Shown here: one piece after another, positions 1 through 9,610 of the stretch
Layout of the letters: each line of letters begins with the position of its first letter
Position numbering within the stretch: the stretch's first letter is position 1
Assembly (NCBI GenBank): GCA_000151295.1
Contig: GG745334.1
Coordinates: forward strand, 1,463,053 to 1,477,813
Reading direction: 5' to 3'
DNA length: 14,761 nucleotides
Source of the DNA: Allomyces macrogynus ATCC 38327
Taxonomy: Eukaryota > Blastocladiomycota > Blastocladiomycetes > Blastocladiales > Blastocladiaceae
Notes under the pieces: generated by a model
What the model saw: the letters and a program-made list of their open reading frames with translations, nothing else
Told to the model about the DNA's origin: nothing
Database searches by the model: none
Program-made: the position numbers and the translations under genes

Positions 1-1
1 G

Positions 2-265
2 CAAGGGCCGCCCGAGTTATGCGGGCTACCCACACCGCGGCACGCGTATTACGGCGCGACGTCGAGTTCGGCGTACCCTCCGCCGCCGCCGCCACCGCAG
101 GATGCGTATGGCGACGAGTCTGTGCCCCCACCACTGGGGCATTCCCCGCCGCCACCGCCCCCGGGACCGGCGGGGGCCGAGGACGACAGTGCCCGGCCGC
201 ATCGCGCGTACGGAGTGCCCGCCGTCCCGCAGGTGCCGATGGGGCAGTACCCGTGGGCGCCGTAA
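2..265 (+). CDS. C-terminal end of a proline-rich protein (partial, 5' end off window)
   Basis: The frame starting at base 2 is open from the left edge to a TAA at 263-265, giving an 87-residue C-terminal fragment. It is low complexity: a run of seven prolines (SSAYPPPPPPPQDAYG), a second run of six, and the ending VPMGQYPWAP. Such Pro/Tyr/Gly-rich tails are usually disordered and often bind SH3, WW or profilin-type partners; that is general knowledge, not something proven here. No catalytic domain is visible. In the first ~45 bases the neighbouring frame (+3) reads SYAGYPHRG, which matches the composition of the tail better than the +2 frame does, so a one-base change near 45-52 is possible. 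The true exon structure lies to the left of the window. The assignment to this strand and frame is moderately sure; the function is unknown. Confidence 0.5.
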   Translation, partial: QGPPELCGLPTPRHAYYGATSSSAYPPPPPPPQDAYGDESVPPPLGHSPPPPPPGPAGAEDDSARPHRAYGVPAVPQVPMGQYPWAP

Positions 266-935
266 TCGATCGGCGCGGTGTGGGAGGGCCGATGCGTGCG
301 GCCTGCCGAGGTGTAGTGGGTGCGCGATGCGCGCGGTCGCGCGCGAAATGTGCGAGCGAGAGAGGAGCGTGCGATTGCGCACGGTTGGAATCAACAGGGA
401 TCGGTTTTGGGGGACTTTGCTCGTGCCGCGTGCCGTTCGGCCGGCGGTGTGTGCGTGTCAGTGTTCGTTCTCTCCCAGTGTGTCGCTCTGGGTTTGCTGC
501 GCGCGTGTATGCGAGCGATGCCGCGTCGCTGGAATCGCACGCGCGAAGCGTGCCATGCCTGCCTGCACCCGTTCAGTCCACGCTGACCAGCCTTCCCCTG
601 CCTGCCAGTTCTGTCGGCGCCGATCCTTCCAGGCACTCCACGGAGGAGTTCACAAATTGCTGCCGACCGTGATGCCGGACGGCGCAATTGGGCGGCCAGA
701 ATGCACTTCAGTGGCCCAACACGTTGAACGGGAGGTCAAAGTGAATCACACTTGCAACTTCCGCAAATCCAGCCCTCAACTGGCACCAGAGGGATGTCGC
801 GACGTTGGCCTACCTTCTCCACCCGACCAGTCAGCGCCTGCTGCCTAAACGAGGCGTAACGTTGAGGAAACGCACAATCAATTTCAATTCTGTGAGGAAC
901 CACATCACGAAATAACCGCCAACCACGTCTATGAT
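266..935. other. Gene-free convergent intergenic region
   Basis: About 670 bp lie between the stop of the left plus-strand gene and the stop of the minus-strand gene at 936. Open frames here (for example 320-586 on plus and 391-687 on minus) are Arg/Ala/Cys-rich and overlap one another on both strands, as expected by chance at this GC content. I see no domain, tRNA or repeat. It probably holds the 3' UTRs and terminators of the two convergent genes. Confidence 0.5.
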
Positions 936-1435
936 TTACTGCTTGCTCGACCCCTCGGCCGCGCCGCCTGCCGGCGTTGTCGGGATCTCCGGCGCAAAGC
1001 TCACGCGCGGCAACCCCATCTTGGCAAACGTCACGTCGATCCCGTCGTCGGCGCGCCGCGGTTTCGGTTCCGGCGCGGTCGGCTGGAACGTGATGGGCTG
1101 CTGCCGCACGTACCGCGGCGGCACGGGCTCGCTATGAACAAACACAGATCAGTCCTGACCCGTTCATGACCAGCTAGGAACAGCAACGTACTTCTTGTCG
1201 GCGAAATGACACTTCCACAGCGCCGACCACGGCCCGCGCACTTCCAGCGGCCACGTTTGCAAAGCGGCAATGAAGTCGTCGAGGTGCGCGTGGCACCGGT
1301 GCGGCTGCGGCTTTCACTTGCTGGATCCAGTCGTCGTTGGCGAACCGTGATGTCGCAGGCGCGCGGGAACCGGCCGCCGTCAGTGGAGGTGCTGGTGGGC
1401 TCGGATGCGGGCGGATTGCTGCTAGTGTCGGCCAT
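936..1435 (-). CDS. Small unrecognised protein, two or three exons
   Basis: The start ATG (1435-1433) has the strong context CACCATGG and the stop TAA is at 938-936. The last exon (1131-936) encodes a clean Pro-rich C-terminus: EPVPPRYVRQQPITFQP, then a segment with DDGIDVTFAKMGLP. It joins the upstream exon through a 60-bp intron, 1191-1132, with donor GTACGT, a CTGAT branch-like site and a TAG acceptor. Upstream of that intron the reading frame contains HRCHAHLDDFIAALQTWPLE followed by a Trp-rich WSALWKCHFADK. This does not share a frame with the N-terminal MADTSSNPPASEP. Either a very short 41-nt intron (1345-1305, GTTCGC...GCAG) joins them in frame, giving about 132 residues, or two single-base changes flank a third-frame segment reading FANDDWIQQVK. 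I do not recognise the family. The spaced His/Cys/Trp residues suggest a small helical protein, but no function can be assigned. Confidence 0.5.
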
Positions 1436-1823
1436 GGTGCGTGGGTCGGGCAGGGATATTGGTGATGGGCGCCAACGGTTTTATGAACAGATGCATGTCG
1501 TTTGGTTTTGTTGATCAGGTCAATCGTTTGCTGTGGTTTGCTGACGAGACTAACGACATCGGCGGCAATCCAATCTCATGTCGGTGTCGACGATTTTTGA
1601 AGACGGCGCTCCTAGTTCAGACGACGGACTAGGAAGCGCAAACTGACGGTTTGGAAATGACAAGACGAAAAATACTCAGCAAGCCATGTATTCCAACCCG
1701 CTTGACATGAAACTGGCCGTCATGCACGGCAAGACGAGAGAAGAAACGCAGCGCGCGCGACCCACGACCGAGACCGCGAGATCAAGCACGCCCGACCTTG
1801 AGCGACAAAGCAAGCGGTGCGGC
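1436..1823. other. Intergenic: 3' end of the ubiquitin-eS31 gene and promoter of the 936-1435 gene
   Basis: About 390 bp separate two genes transcribed on the minus strand. The part next to 1436 should carry the promoter and 5' UTR of the small gene, and the part next to 1823 the 3' UTR of the ubiquitin fusion gene. The short open frames here show no domain. I see no convincing TATA box or repeat. Confidence 0.4.
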
Positions 1824-2501
<678 letters not shown>

Positions 2502-2606
2502 CTTCAAAGATTTGAGGGGGACAGGCTCGTCTTTCCGGGAACGAAGAGACTTCCTAGTCTGTCAAGGAGAGGGAGCACTTCCAGGCGGGTAGCAGCACGT
2601 CTTTGT

Positions 2607-2626
2607 GCGCGGCCAAGCGCGGCCAA
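2607..2626. repeat. Tandem 10-bp repeat (GCGCGGCCAA x2) with CCAAT-like element
   Basis: Two exact head-to-tail copies of GCGCGGCCAA lie in the divergent promoter; the second continues as GGCCAATG. The CCAAT core is a known binding element for the HAP/NF-Y complex in fungi. Occupancy here is inference. Confidence 0.5.
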
Positions 2627-2639
2627 TGTCCGTGCATGA

Positions 2640-2647
2640 TCACGTGA
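2640..2647. promoter_or_regulatory. TCACGTGA E-box palindrome
   Basis: A perfect 8-bp palindrome with the CACGTG core, about 140 bp upstream of the ubiquitin-eS31 ATG. TCACGTGA-type sites bind bHLH factors such as Cbf1, which is known to act at ribosomal-protein promoters in several yeasts. Use of the site in this organism is inferred from position and sequence only. Confidence 0.45.
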
Positions 2648-2831
2648 GCGGTTGCGAAGACGAGCATAGCTGCCACAACCATCCGTGCGACCTCGAAGCG
2701 TCCGGCGCCTTGTATGACATGGTGCACATCTTTTGACATGCTCCATGTCCTTTCGCGGCCTACTTCTCCCGGAAGCACCAACCCGAGACTCAACGCACCG
2801 AATCGATTCGTTTACCAGCCTTGAGTTCATC

Positions 2832-4652
2832 ATGGAGCGACGGGGATTGTCGACAAGAACGGCCAGCAAATCCGATGCTGATCGTGTTGCGAAAACGAAT
2901 GATCAACAGCGGCAACCGGCCATGGCATACCGCGTCGCGATGGCGTTCCTGGTCGTCGTCATGGCGTTCTACGTCGTGGCCGCGCCGTACACCAAAGTCG
3001 AGGAATCGTTCAACGTACAGGCCATGCACGACATGCTGTTTCATGGCCTCGACGTGAGCCGAGTATGTCGTGGATCGGACTCAGCAGTATTCGACAAATC
3101 CATGGCGTTTGCTGATCCTTGCGGCGGTTTGCCAGTAGTACGACCATTTTGAGTTTCCCGGCGTCGTGCCGCGCACGTTTGCCGGCGCACTTGTGGTCTC
3201 GATCTTCTGCTGGCCGTTCCTGGGCGTGCTCAAGGTGTTGGGCCTCTCACTTGTCGACCAAAAGTGGGTGATCCTGCACGTCGGTCGGTCACTCTTGCTT
3301 GTTCGCCTCTCCGATCAGGTACTCCACGACTGACATTGGATCGGGGCGTAGTTCGACTCGTTCTCGGTGCGCTCGCCGCGTTTTCGTATCACCGATTTGC
3401 AACTGCCGTGGCCAACCTGACGGGTCGCCAGCTCGTCGGCACCCTATTCATCGCGTTCACGGCGACCCAGTTCCACGCGACCTTCTGGACCTCGCGCCCA
3501 CTGCCCAACACGTTTGCCCTCGTCCTGACGAACGCCGGGCTCGCGAGCTACCTGGACCACTTGCGCGCGCGCTCCACCGCTTATCCGCGCGCAACGACCG
3601 CGTGGCTGACGCTCGCGCTGATCGTGTTCCGCTCCGAACTGGTCCTGCTCGCCGCGGCCCTGTTCGTCGTTGAGGTCGTCGTATCACGCCGCACACCGCC
3701 TCGCGCGATCCCGTCATGGATTCAGTATGCTCTCGCCTCGGCCATCGGCCCGCTCGCGCTCACGCTCGTCATCGACTCTTTCTTCTGGCAGAAGCCGTGG
3801 ATGTGGCCCGAGCTGCGCGTTCTCCTATTTAACACGGTCGCGAACCAGTCGCACCGGTGGGGCACGTCGCCATGGTATGCCTACTTTGCCGTGCATCTCC
3901 CGAAACTGCTGCTCGGTGCTCTGCCGTGGACGCTCGTGGGTGCCGCCACCGGCCGCCGCAATAGCCACGCGCGATCGCTCGCGCTCGTCGCGGTCGTGTA
4001 CGTGGCGTTGTACAGTTTCCTGCCGCACAAGGAGACGCGGTTCATCATCTACGTCGTGCCGCTGCTCAACGCGGTCGCTGCTATGGGCGCCGTGCGTGCC
4101 CTCGATGCCCCGATAAAACGGCTCCGATTTGTGATCACTGGCCTCACATTGTCGCTCGCTGCGTCGCTGGCCGTCTCGCTCGCGTTTGCCGCCGTCTCGG
4201 CATGGAACTACCCCGGCGGCGACCTGATGCGGTGCCTCGCCGCACCCACTTCTCGTCCTGCGTGCGCTTGGGCCGCACGCGTGCCCAACAGCGCGTCTGT
4301 CCACGTCGACGTGCCCGTGGCGCAGACCGGGTTCTCGCGGTTCCTCGAGAGCCCGAGCGTACGGTACTCGAAGCAGGAAAACTCGACTGTGGCTGAGCGG
4401 CACGCAACGTTCGAGTACCTGGCCGTCATGCACGATATTTGGGTTCGCGAGGGGCAGCGCGGGGAGTCCGTTGGGTGCGTGCCGTGTTACCGGGGTGTCG
4501 TCCGGCCGTGGGCGCGGCAGAAGCAGCAGGACGCTGGTGAGACGGCGGTGGGCTGGTGGATCAAGGTTGCGCCGTGCGCGTGTATCGTGCGCGCGGATCC
4601 GGAGGGGGCTGGCGCGGCTGCTGGGGTCGATGGTGAAGCGGAGATGGCATGA
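2832..4652 (+). CDS. ALG12: ALG12: dolichyl-P-Man:Man7GlcNAc2-PP-dolichol alpha-1,6-mannosyltransferase
   Basis: Three exons: 2832-3062, 3139-3283 and 3352-4652 (TGA), 558 residues; family members I know are about 490-550. ALG12 is a multi-pass ER enzyme of family GT22 that adds the eighth mannose, in alpha-1,6 linkage, to the lipid-linked N-glycan precursor using Dol-P-Man. Diagnostic motifs are present in order: APYTKVEESFNVQAMHD in the first luminal loop, then YDHFEFPGVVPRTF, VVRLVLGAL, TATQFHATFWTSRPLPNTFA, VIDSFFW, NQSHRWGTSPW, LPHKETRFIIYVVPLLN, WNYPGG and VAQTGFSRFLES. Intron 1 (3063-3138, 76 bp) has donor GTATGT, branch TGCTGAT and acceptor TAG. Intron 2 (3284-3351, 68 bp) has donor GTCGGT, branch ACTGAC and acceptor TAG. 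Both junctions restore spacing seen in human ALG12. The start is uncertain: in-frame ATGs lie at 2745, 2832 and 2922. The 2922 start puts the first membrane segment near the N-terminus (528 residues); 2832 adds about 30 polar residues and has A at -3. Confidence 0.95.
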
Positions 4653-5085
4653 TGGTCGTTGGACGCCGTCCGGGACCGAATGGGCGCGATGGGGCGTCCG
4701 ATTTGGCTGGTCCTTGTCGCGAGTGGGGGCACTTTGATAAATTTTTGACCTGTACGTCTGCGTCGCAATGACAGAGAGCAAAGGGCAGGATACCTGGGCA
4801 GACCAAACGTGATTTTCTGTTAACAGTGCACGTGACCGCGACAAGGCTGGACAGGAGCGGCGCTGTTGCCGACGAACGCACCGCCACTGTCAATCGCGAC
4901 TTGGACCGACCTCTTTCAAGTCGAGGACCAGCACATCTCGCTGCAAACGACCACGACGAGCTCCTGACGCCACATCAAGGCAGCACGCCGTCTCTGCCTC
5001 GTGGCCGCTGCAAGCAGGAGCTAGCAAGCAACTCGGCCGGAGTGATCAGCGAATTGGATCCAATCTTTGACTGCACGCGTCAAGA
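4653..5085. other. Intergenic: ALG12 3' end and VPS51 promoter
   Basis: About 430 bp between two plus-strand genes. I see no domain in the short frames on either strand. The AT-richer stretch around 4735-4825 probably includes the ALG12 3' end, and the rest the VPS51 promoter and 5' UTR. Confidence 0.4.
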
Positions 5086-7845
5086 ATGGCTGCAGCAACC
5101 GCCTCGGTGGGCTCGCTCCGCCGTGCCGAGTCTGCGAGTCCTGCGGGAAGCGACGGGTCCGGCACCGTCCCGCGGCGCGCGAACCGGTTGCTGCGCGACT
5201 ACTACCAGCTTGGCGCGACGAGCGGCAGCGCGTCGCCGGGAGAGAGCGGTGGAGACACTGCACCCGTGCAGATTGGGAGCCGGAGTTCGCCGGCGCTCAA
5301 CCAGGTCAAGCGAGTTGACGCGACCGACCTAGGTGAGCGGGAGGTCGAATGAACGCGATTCGGGATCACAAGCCTGTGGACGACGGTGCTAACGGTTGTC
5401 CTGGCGTGCACGGCGATTCTTAGCGTCCGAGATGTTTGACGTTGAAAGACGTTCAAGATCCTGATCAACGAAAAGAGCTTGCCCGGGCTGCTCAGCGGGA
5501 TAATGAGCTGATCACGGGTATGGCGAATTATACACGGTGCTCTCTTCCTGTGATAAAGGTTCCTTACCATGTTGTTTTGGCCAGAAATGAGCAAATCGAC
5601 GGCGAGCGCAGGACGCTCGAATACGAAAACTACACCAAGCTGATCGACGCGTCGTCGACGATCCGGGCGCATGCCCGAGAAACGTGAGGAAACATTGGAG
5701 CAGGAGAATGGCTAAGCTCAGCCAGCAAGTGCAGGACATTACGGGGCTCGCGACCGACCTGCACGGGACCTTCACGCACCGCAAGTCGCAAGTGCACCGG
5801 CTCAAGGCAAAGACAGCGCTGTTGCGGCGCCTTCAAGTGCTCTACGAGCTTCCGACGCGTCTTGCACAGTCGGTCAAGGACGGGTCGTACTTGCGTGCCG
5901 TCCAGTTTTACTGGTCAACAAAACCGATTCTCGACCGGCTGCGCGGGACGCCGATCGTGGACCAGATTGCGACCGAGGCGCAGGTGGCCGTTGACCAGAT
6001 TCGCGCGACCATGATTGCCAAGGTTAGCGCCAAGGACGTGACGTACCCGCAGCTCGTCGAGTACGTTAAGGTGCTGGTCGCGATTGGCGAGGATAGCGCG
6101 AGCATCCTCGACAAGTTTTTCGCGGGGTACGTTCTGCTCTTTGTCCTTTTCCGGGTTGTAACTTGCTCACGTTGATAAAATAGTGCCGAGCAAATGATTT
6201 CCGTGGCGCTTCGCGAGCACGGCGACTGGCTCCCAATGGCGTCGGCCGTCTGGGACGACTTCCACCGTCTTTGCCCCGTCGAGTCGGACCCCACGACGCC
6301 CTTTACGCTCGCCTTGACGCCCGAACAGCACGCGGCAGCGACGCGGCGGCTGCACGACGTGGTCGCGCAGAGTTTCCGGCGGTGGGAGACGACGGCACTG
6401 CTACCGCTACCGACCGTGACCGAGCAGATTGCGGCGCACAGCGAGTTCCAGCAACGGCTCACCACAGCGCCGCAACTCTCACCGATCCTGGCCCCGCTCA
6501 CGACGCGGTCACTGACGGACCGGCTCGTTGCGCACTTCCGCGCGCAGGCGCAGCACGGCGTTGACGCCGTGCACGACGCGCTCACTGACCCGGACCACGC
6601 CGCGACCGCCGCCGCGCACGGCATGCAATCGCTCCTCGACGAGTACGCGGAGGTCGCGCGCGTCGTTGGTGCCGTCGGCCAGGCCACACACGACCTGCAC
6701 GCCGTGTTCCCCAACTACGTCGAGCAACTGCTCGCGGCACCGCCCGTCACGCCAGCCGACAACGTCACGACACTCGCGGCGCTCCCGCCACTCGTCTCGG
6801 CGGCCGACCTCCCGGCGCTCGTGCAGATCCACGTTGCCCGCGTGATCGCCGACGGCGAGCTCACGCCGCTCCTGCTCGCGGCCCTCGGCCCGCCCGCAGC
6901 CGACACCGTCGCGCACGCCGTCGCCGATTCAGCCGTTGCCGCACAGGACCGGCTCCTGCAGCACTGGGTCGTCTCGACGGCGCGCCGGCTCGCCGGGCAC
7001 GTGCGGCGTCACATGGCCGTGACCGCGTGGATGGCGCACGCGCACCCAAAAACCGTTGCCAAGCACTGGATCGACTGGGTCGCGGCGGTGATCCGCGTCG
7101 ACCACGACTTGGCGCGCGCGATTCCGCCGTCGCGGCACACCGACGGGATGAGCACGCCGCGGTCGGCCTCGGTCGAATCCGGGTCGGTCCGGTCGATTCC
7201 GCGCGCGCCGCGCGGATCGCACCGGCATAATTATTCGGGATCGTCGGCGGCGTCGCTGGTCGGCGCGGGCGAACACCGCCGGTCGTACTCGAACGCGTCG
7301 GCGTTTGCCGCGGCGGCCGTGGGTGGGCAGGGGTCGTTGTCGGCGGCCGGGTCGCATGCGGGGAGTACATCAGGGGGATTGCCGAATTTGACCCCGGCAG
7401 AGCGCGCGCAACTTATGGGGGTCGGGAAATTGTTTGCGGAGCGCACGCAGTACTATGCGCCTGTGCCACCGGATCTTGACCGCGCGTGTATCTTGGTCGC
7501 GGTCGTGCGCATCGCGGTCAAGGCGTGGGTCGAGGCCGTGCGCGAATTGACGCTCGGCAAGTTTGGGTTCCAGCAGGTGCTGATTGACGTCGAGTATGTC
7601 CGGCAGCGGCTCATGAAGGGAATCGTCAAGGACTTGCACGTCTCAGAGTTGCTGGATGAGGTTGTCACGTCGGCCTACCGCCGGTGTGTTGACCCGGTGT
7701 TCTTGTCGCGGGAGGTACGTTTCTTGGTTGTTGACTGGCAAAGAGGATTCAAACACTGATGGGAACGATGGTTGTTGAATAGGCGATCTCGGGCATTTTG
7801 GGCGCGGTCGACACGATCGAAGACGACGGGACCAGTCCGTCGTAG
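5086..7845 (+). CDS. VPS51: VPS51-like subunit of GARP/EARP tethering complexes, with frame breaks in the N-terminal part
   Basis: VPS51 holds together the GARP and EARP complexes, which tether endosome-derived vesicles at the trans-Golgi and in recycling. Exons: 5086-5332, 5424-5517, 5585-6126, 6184-7714, 7783-7845 (TAG). The start ATG has A at -3. Family marks: RRANRLLRDYYQL near residue 30, MFDVE, NEKSLPGLLS, DNELIT, TLEYENYTKLIDASSTIR, MAKLSQQVQDITG, LLRRLQVLYELPTRLAQ, and the C-terminal block KLFAERTQYYAPV ... LGKFGFQQVLIDVEYVRQRL ... SELLDEVVTSAYRRCVDPV. A Ser/Gly/Ala-rich insert lies before that block (about 7130-7380). Introns are 91, 67, 57 and 68 bp; the first has a TGCTAAC branch site. 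Between 5451 and 5707 the conserved blocks sit in changing frames, needing five single-base changes (three missing, two extra). With them the exon total is divisible by three (about 825 residues; human about 780). This is either sequence error or a damaged gene; the other exons are intact. Confidence 0.9.
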
Positions 7846-8017
7846 TGCACGCAGCTCGGGTTTTTTCTCGAGTGCTCCACACTCTGCGATCTGGGATTAT
7901 CGTCGATAAATACACGATTTACCTTGAAACTGCCGCTTTGGGCCAACTAAAGTGCCGGTGCGACACCAAGTACATTGCTCTCCATCTTCAGTACTCCACC
8001 GTCAGTTCCTCCTCTCG

Positions 8018-9610
8018 TCATCCCGCAGTCTCCCCTGTACCCGTAAGCTGGTCCCCTTGGCTAAATGATGAATGCAGCCGTCTTGGCCACACCGTCACGC
8101 GGTCTTGGTGTTGCGTCGGTGCGGTCGGATGGGACCCCACTGACCCCGATTCGGCGAAACTCACCGACGTCCCAAACACGCTCTACGCACAGCAAAAAAA
8201 AAAGAAACCAGTCCGTCAGCATTCTCTCTACCTTCTCCACCCGCCCCCGCCCCTCGCACGTACCGGCCTCGCTGTCTTCCCCACTCCACCACCAGCACTC
8301 ACTCCAGACGTGGCCCCCGTATGCCGTGCGGCACGCTGCGCCATCAGAATCCGCTTGAGCCCCGTCATGGCAAGCATGTCGCCCGCGGCAAAGAGTTTCA
8401 GGCACGCGGTTGTGACTGTATTGAGCAAGACGGCAGGAATCGCGTCGGCCAGCGCCGACGACGCGATAAAGACGAGCAGCATGCCAACACACAGCGCGAG
8501 CCGGAAGCGTAATTGTCGCACAAGTTGCGCGAGTCGTGCGCGTGTCGCGGATGCAGACGCGGATGCGTCGGCGAGCGGCGTCGCGCGGCGCGAGGATGCG
8601 GGGGAACCGGGTGGAGGAGCAGCGGGTGTCGTGACCTGGATTTCAGCCGACGGGTCCCCGGTCGCTGGCGCGCGTCGCGTGCGGGCGGGCGATAGGAGTG
8701 GCACGGCGGGTTTCTCGACGGTCATGGACGCGGCGGAAGTGGCCGAGCCGGATGTCGGCCCTCTGGTACTGCTGCTAGTGCGGCGCATCCGCCGCGTTGT
8801 CGCCTTGAGCGACGGGAGCCGCGGTACGGGGATCCGCAGGCCTCTCTGCTTGGCGGGCGGCGCGGCCAGGTCGTTCTGGATCTCGGCTCTGAGTCGAAAA
8901 ATGTACCGCGCGCCCATGCCGAGACAAACGAGGTCGAGCATGCCGTAGATCAGGTACGCGGCGTTCATGGATGCGACGTCGACGTCGAGAACCGTCTGCG
9001 CAGTCGCCGGGTCGATGCTTCCGTTCTCCACGTCGACGACGTACTGCTTGGCGGCGATGATGACGGCGCGAACTGCACACACGACCACAGCCGTCGCGAC
9101 AAGCACACGGGCGAGCCGCGCCCTTCGTCGCGCACTCGTCGCGGCAAACACGTGCGCAAACCGCAGCGTCGTGGCGATAACCATCAGGCACGCGCCGAGA
9201 TTCTGCAGCTGGTCGGTTGCCTGGAAGTAGAACGCAGCGCGGCACGCGCCGAGCGCCGGACTGAGCGGGGGAGTCGCATTGTAGTACGGGACGGTACACG
9301 CGTCGAACGCGGCCGCGTACGCAATGATGAACCCTTCGTCGAGGGCCATGACAATCCACATGGTCAACACGATGAGTGCAAGCGAAGATCGCGGCGTCGA
9401 GGATCGCCACCACTTCCAGGTGAAGCGCAACCAATAGAAGCAGACGGGCAAGAGTACGGCGCCGAGAATCGTGGCGAGGATGGGCTCGATTTGGCCGCGT
9501 GGCAGGAGCCGTGGGGTCGTGGCATCCGCGGCGGGCTCGCGGGCAGCGACAAGCGGTGGGGACATCATGGTCGGGATGTCAGTCGAATGGCTGTGGCCGG
9601 TGGCATTCAT
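8018..9610 (-). CDS. Orphan seven-transmembrane (GPCR-like) protein
   Basis: The long exon starts at ATG 9610-9608, the first true ATG in a frame that stays open further upstream. It encodes an N-terminal tail with an NAT sequon at residues 2-4, then seven hydrophobic segments at roughly residues 41-62, 76-102, 125-148, 166-187, 216-238, 368-396 and 399-424. A second NAT sequon (residue 111) lies in the loop after segment 2. Between segments 5 and 6 is a very long basic Ser/Pro/Ala-rich loop (about 239-365), the size and place of a GPCR third intracellular loop. The unspliced frame stops at 8230-8228 (460 residues). A strong 3' splice site (branch GCTGAC, a ten-T tract, GTAG at 8185-8183) suggests an intron from donor GTACGT (8263, 81 bp) or GTGAGT (8302, 120 bp). 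Both are phase 0 and lead to a 54-codon Ser-rich last exon ending TGA 8020-8018 (about 503 or 490 residues). I see no DRY or NPxxY motif and cannot assign a receptor class. Convergent with VPS51. Confidence 0.75.

Larger units (their letters stand above)
2502..2831. promoter_or_regulatory. Divergent promoter shared by the ubiquitin-eS31 gene and ALG12
   Basis: At most 330 bp separate the ubiquitin-eS31 start codon (2501, minus) from the upstream candidate ALG12 start (2832, plus), so both genes must be driven from this interval. It contains a tandem GCGCGGCCAA pair (2607-2626, the second extending into a CCAAT-like GGCCAATG) and the palindrome TCACGTGA (2640-2647). Several ATGs on the plus strand (2714, 2719, 2737, 2745) precede the ALG12 start; if transcription begins upstream of them they could act as upstream starts. 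Confidence 0.6.

Noticed and set aside
3825..4844. 339-residue open frame on the minus strand
   Set aside because: Antisense to the well-supported ALG12 exon 3; Arg/His/Pro-rich composition is a mirror of the GC-ending codon bias on the other strand.
7845..8948. 367-residue open frame on the plus strand
   Set aside because: Antisense to the 7TM gene; no domain or membrane pattern, and Ser/Ala/Arg-rich as expected for a shadow frame.
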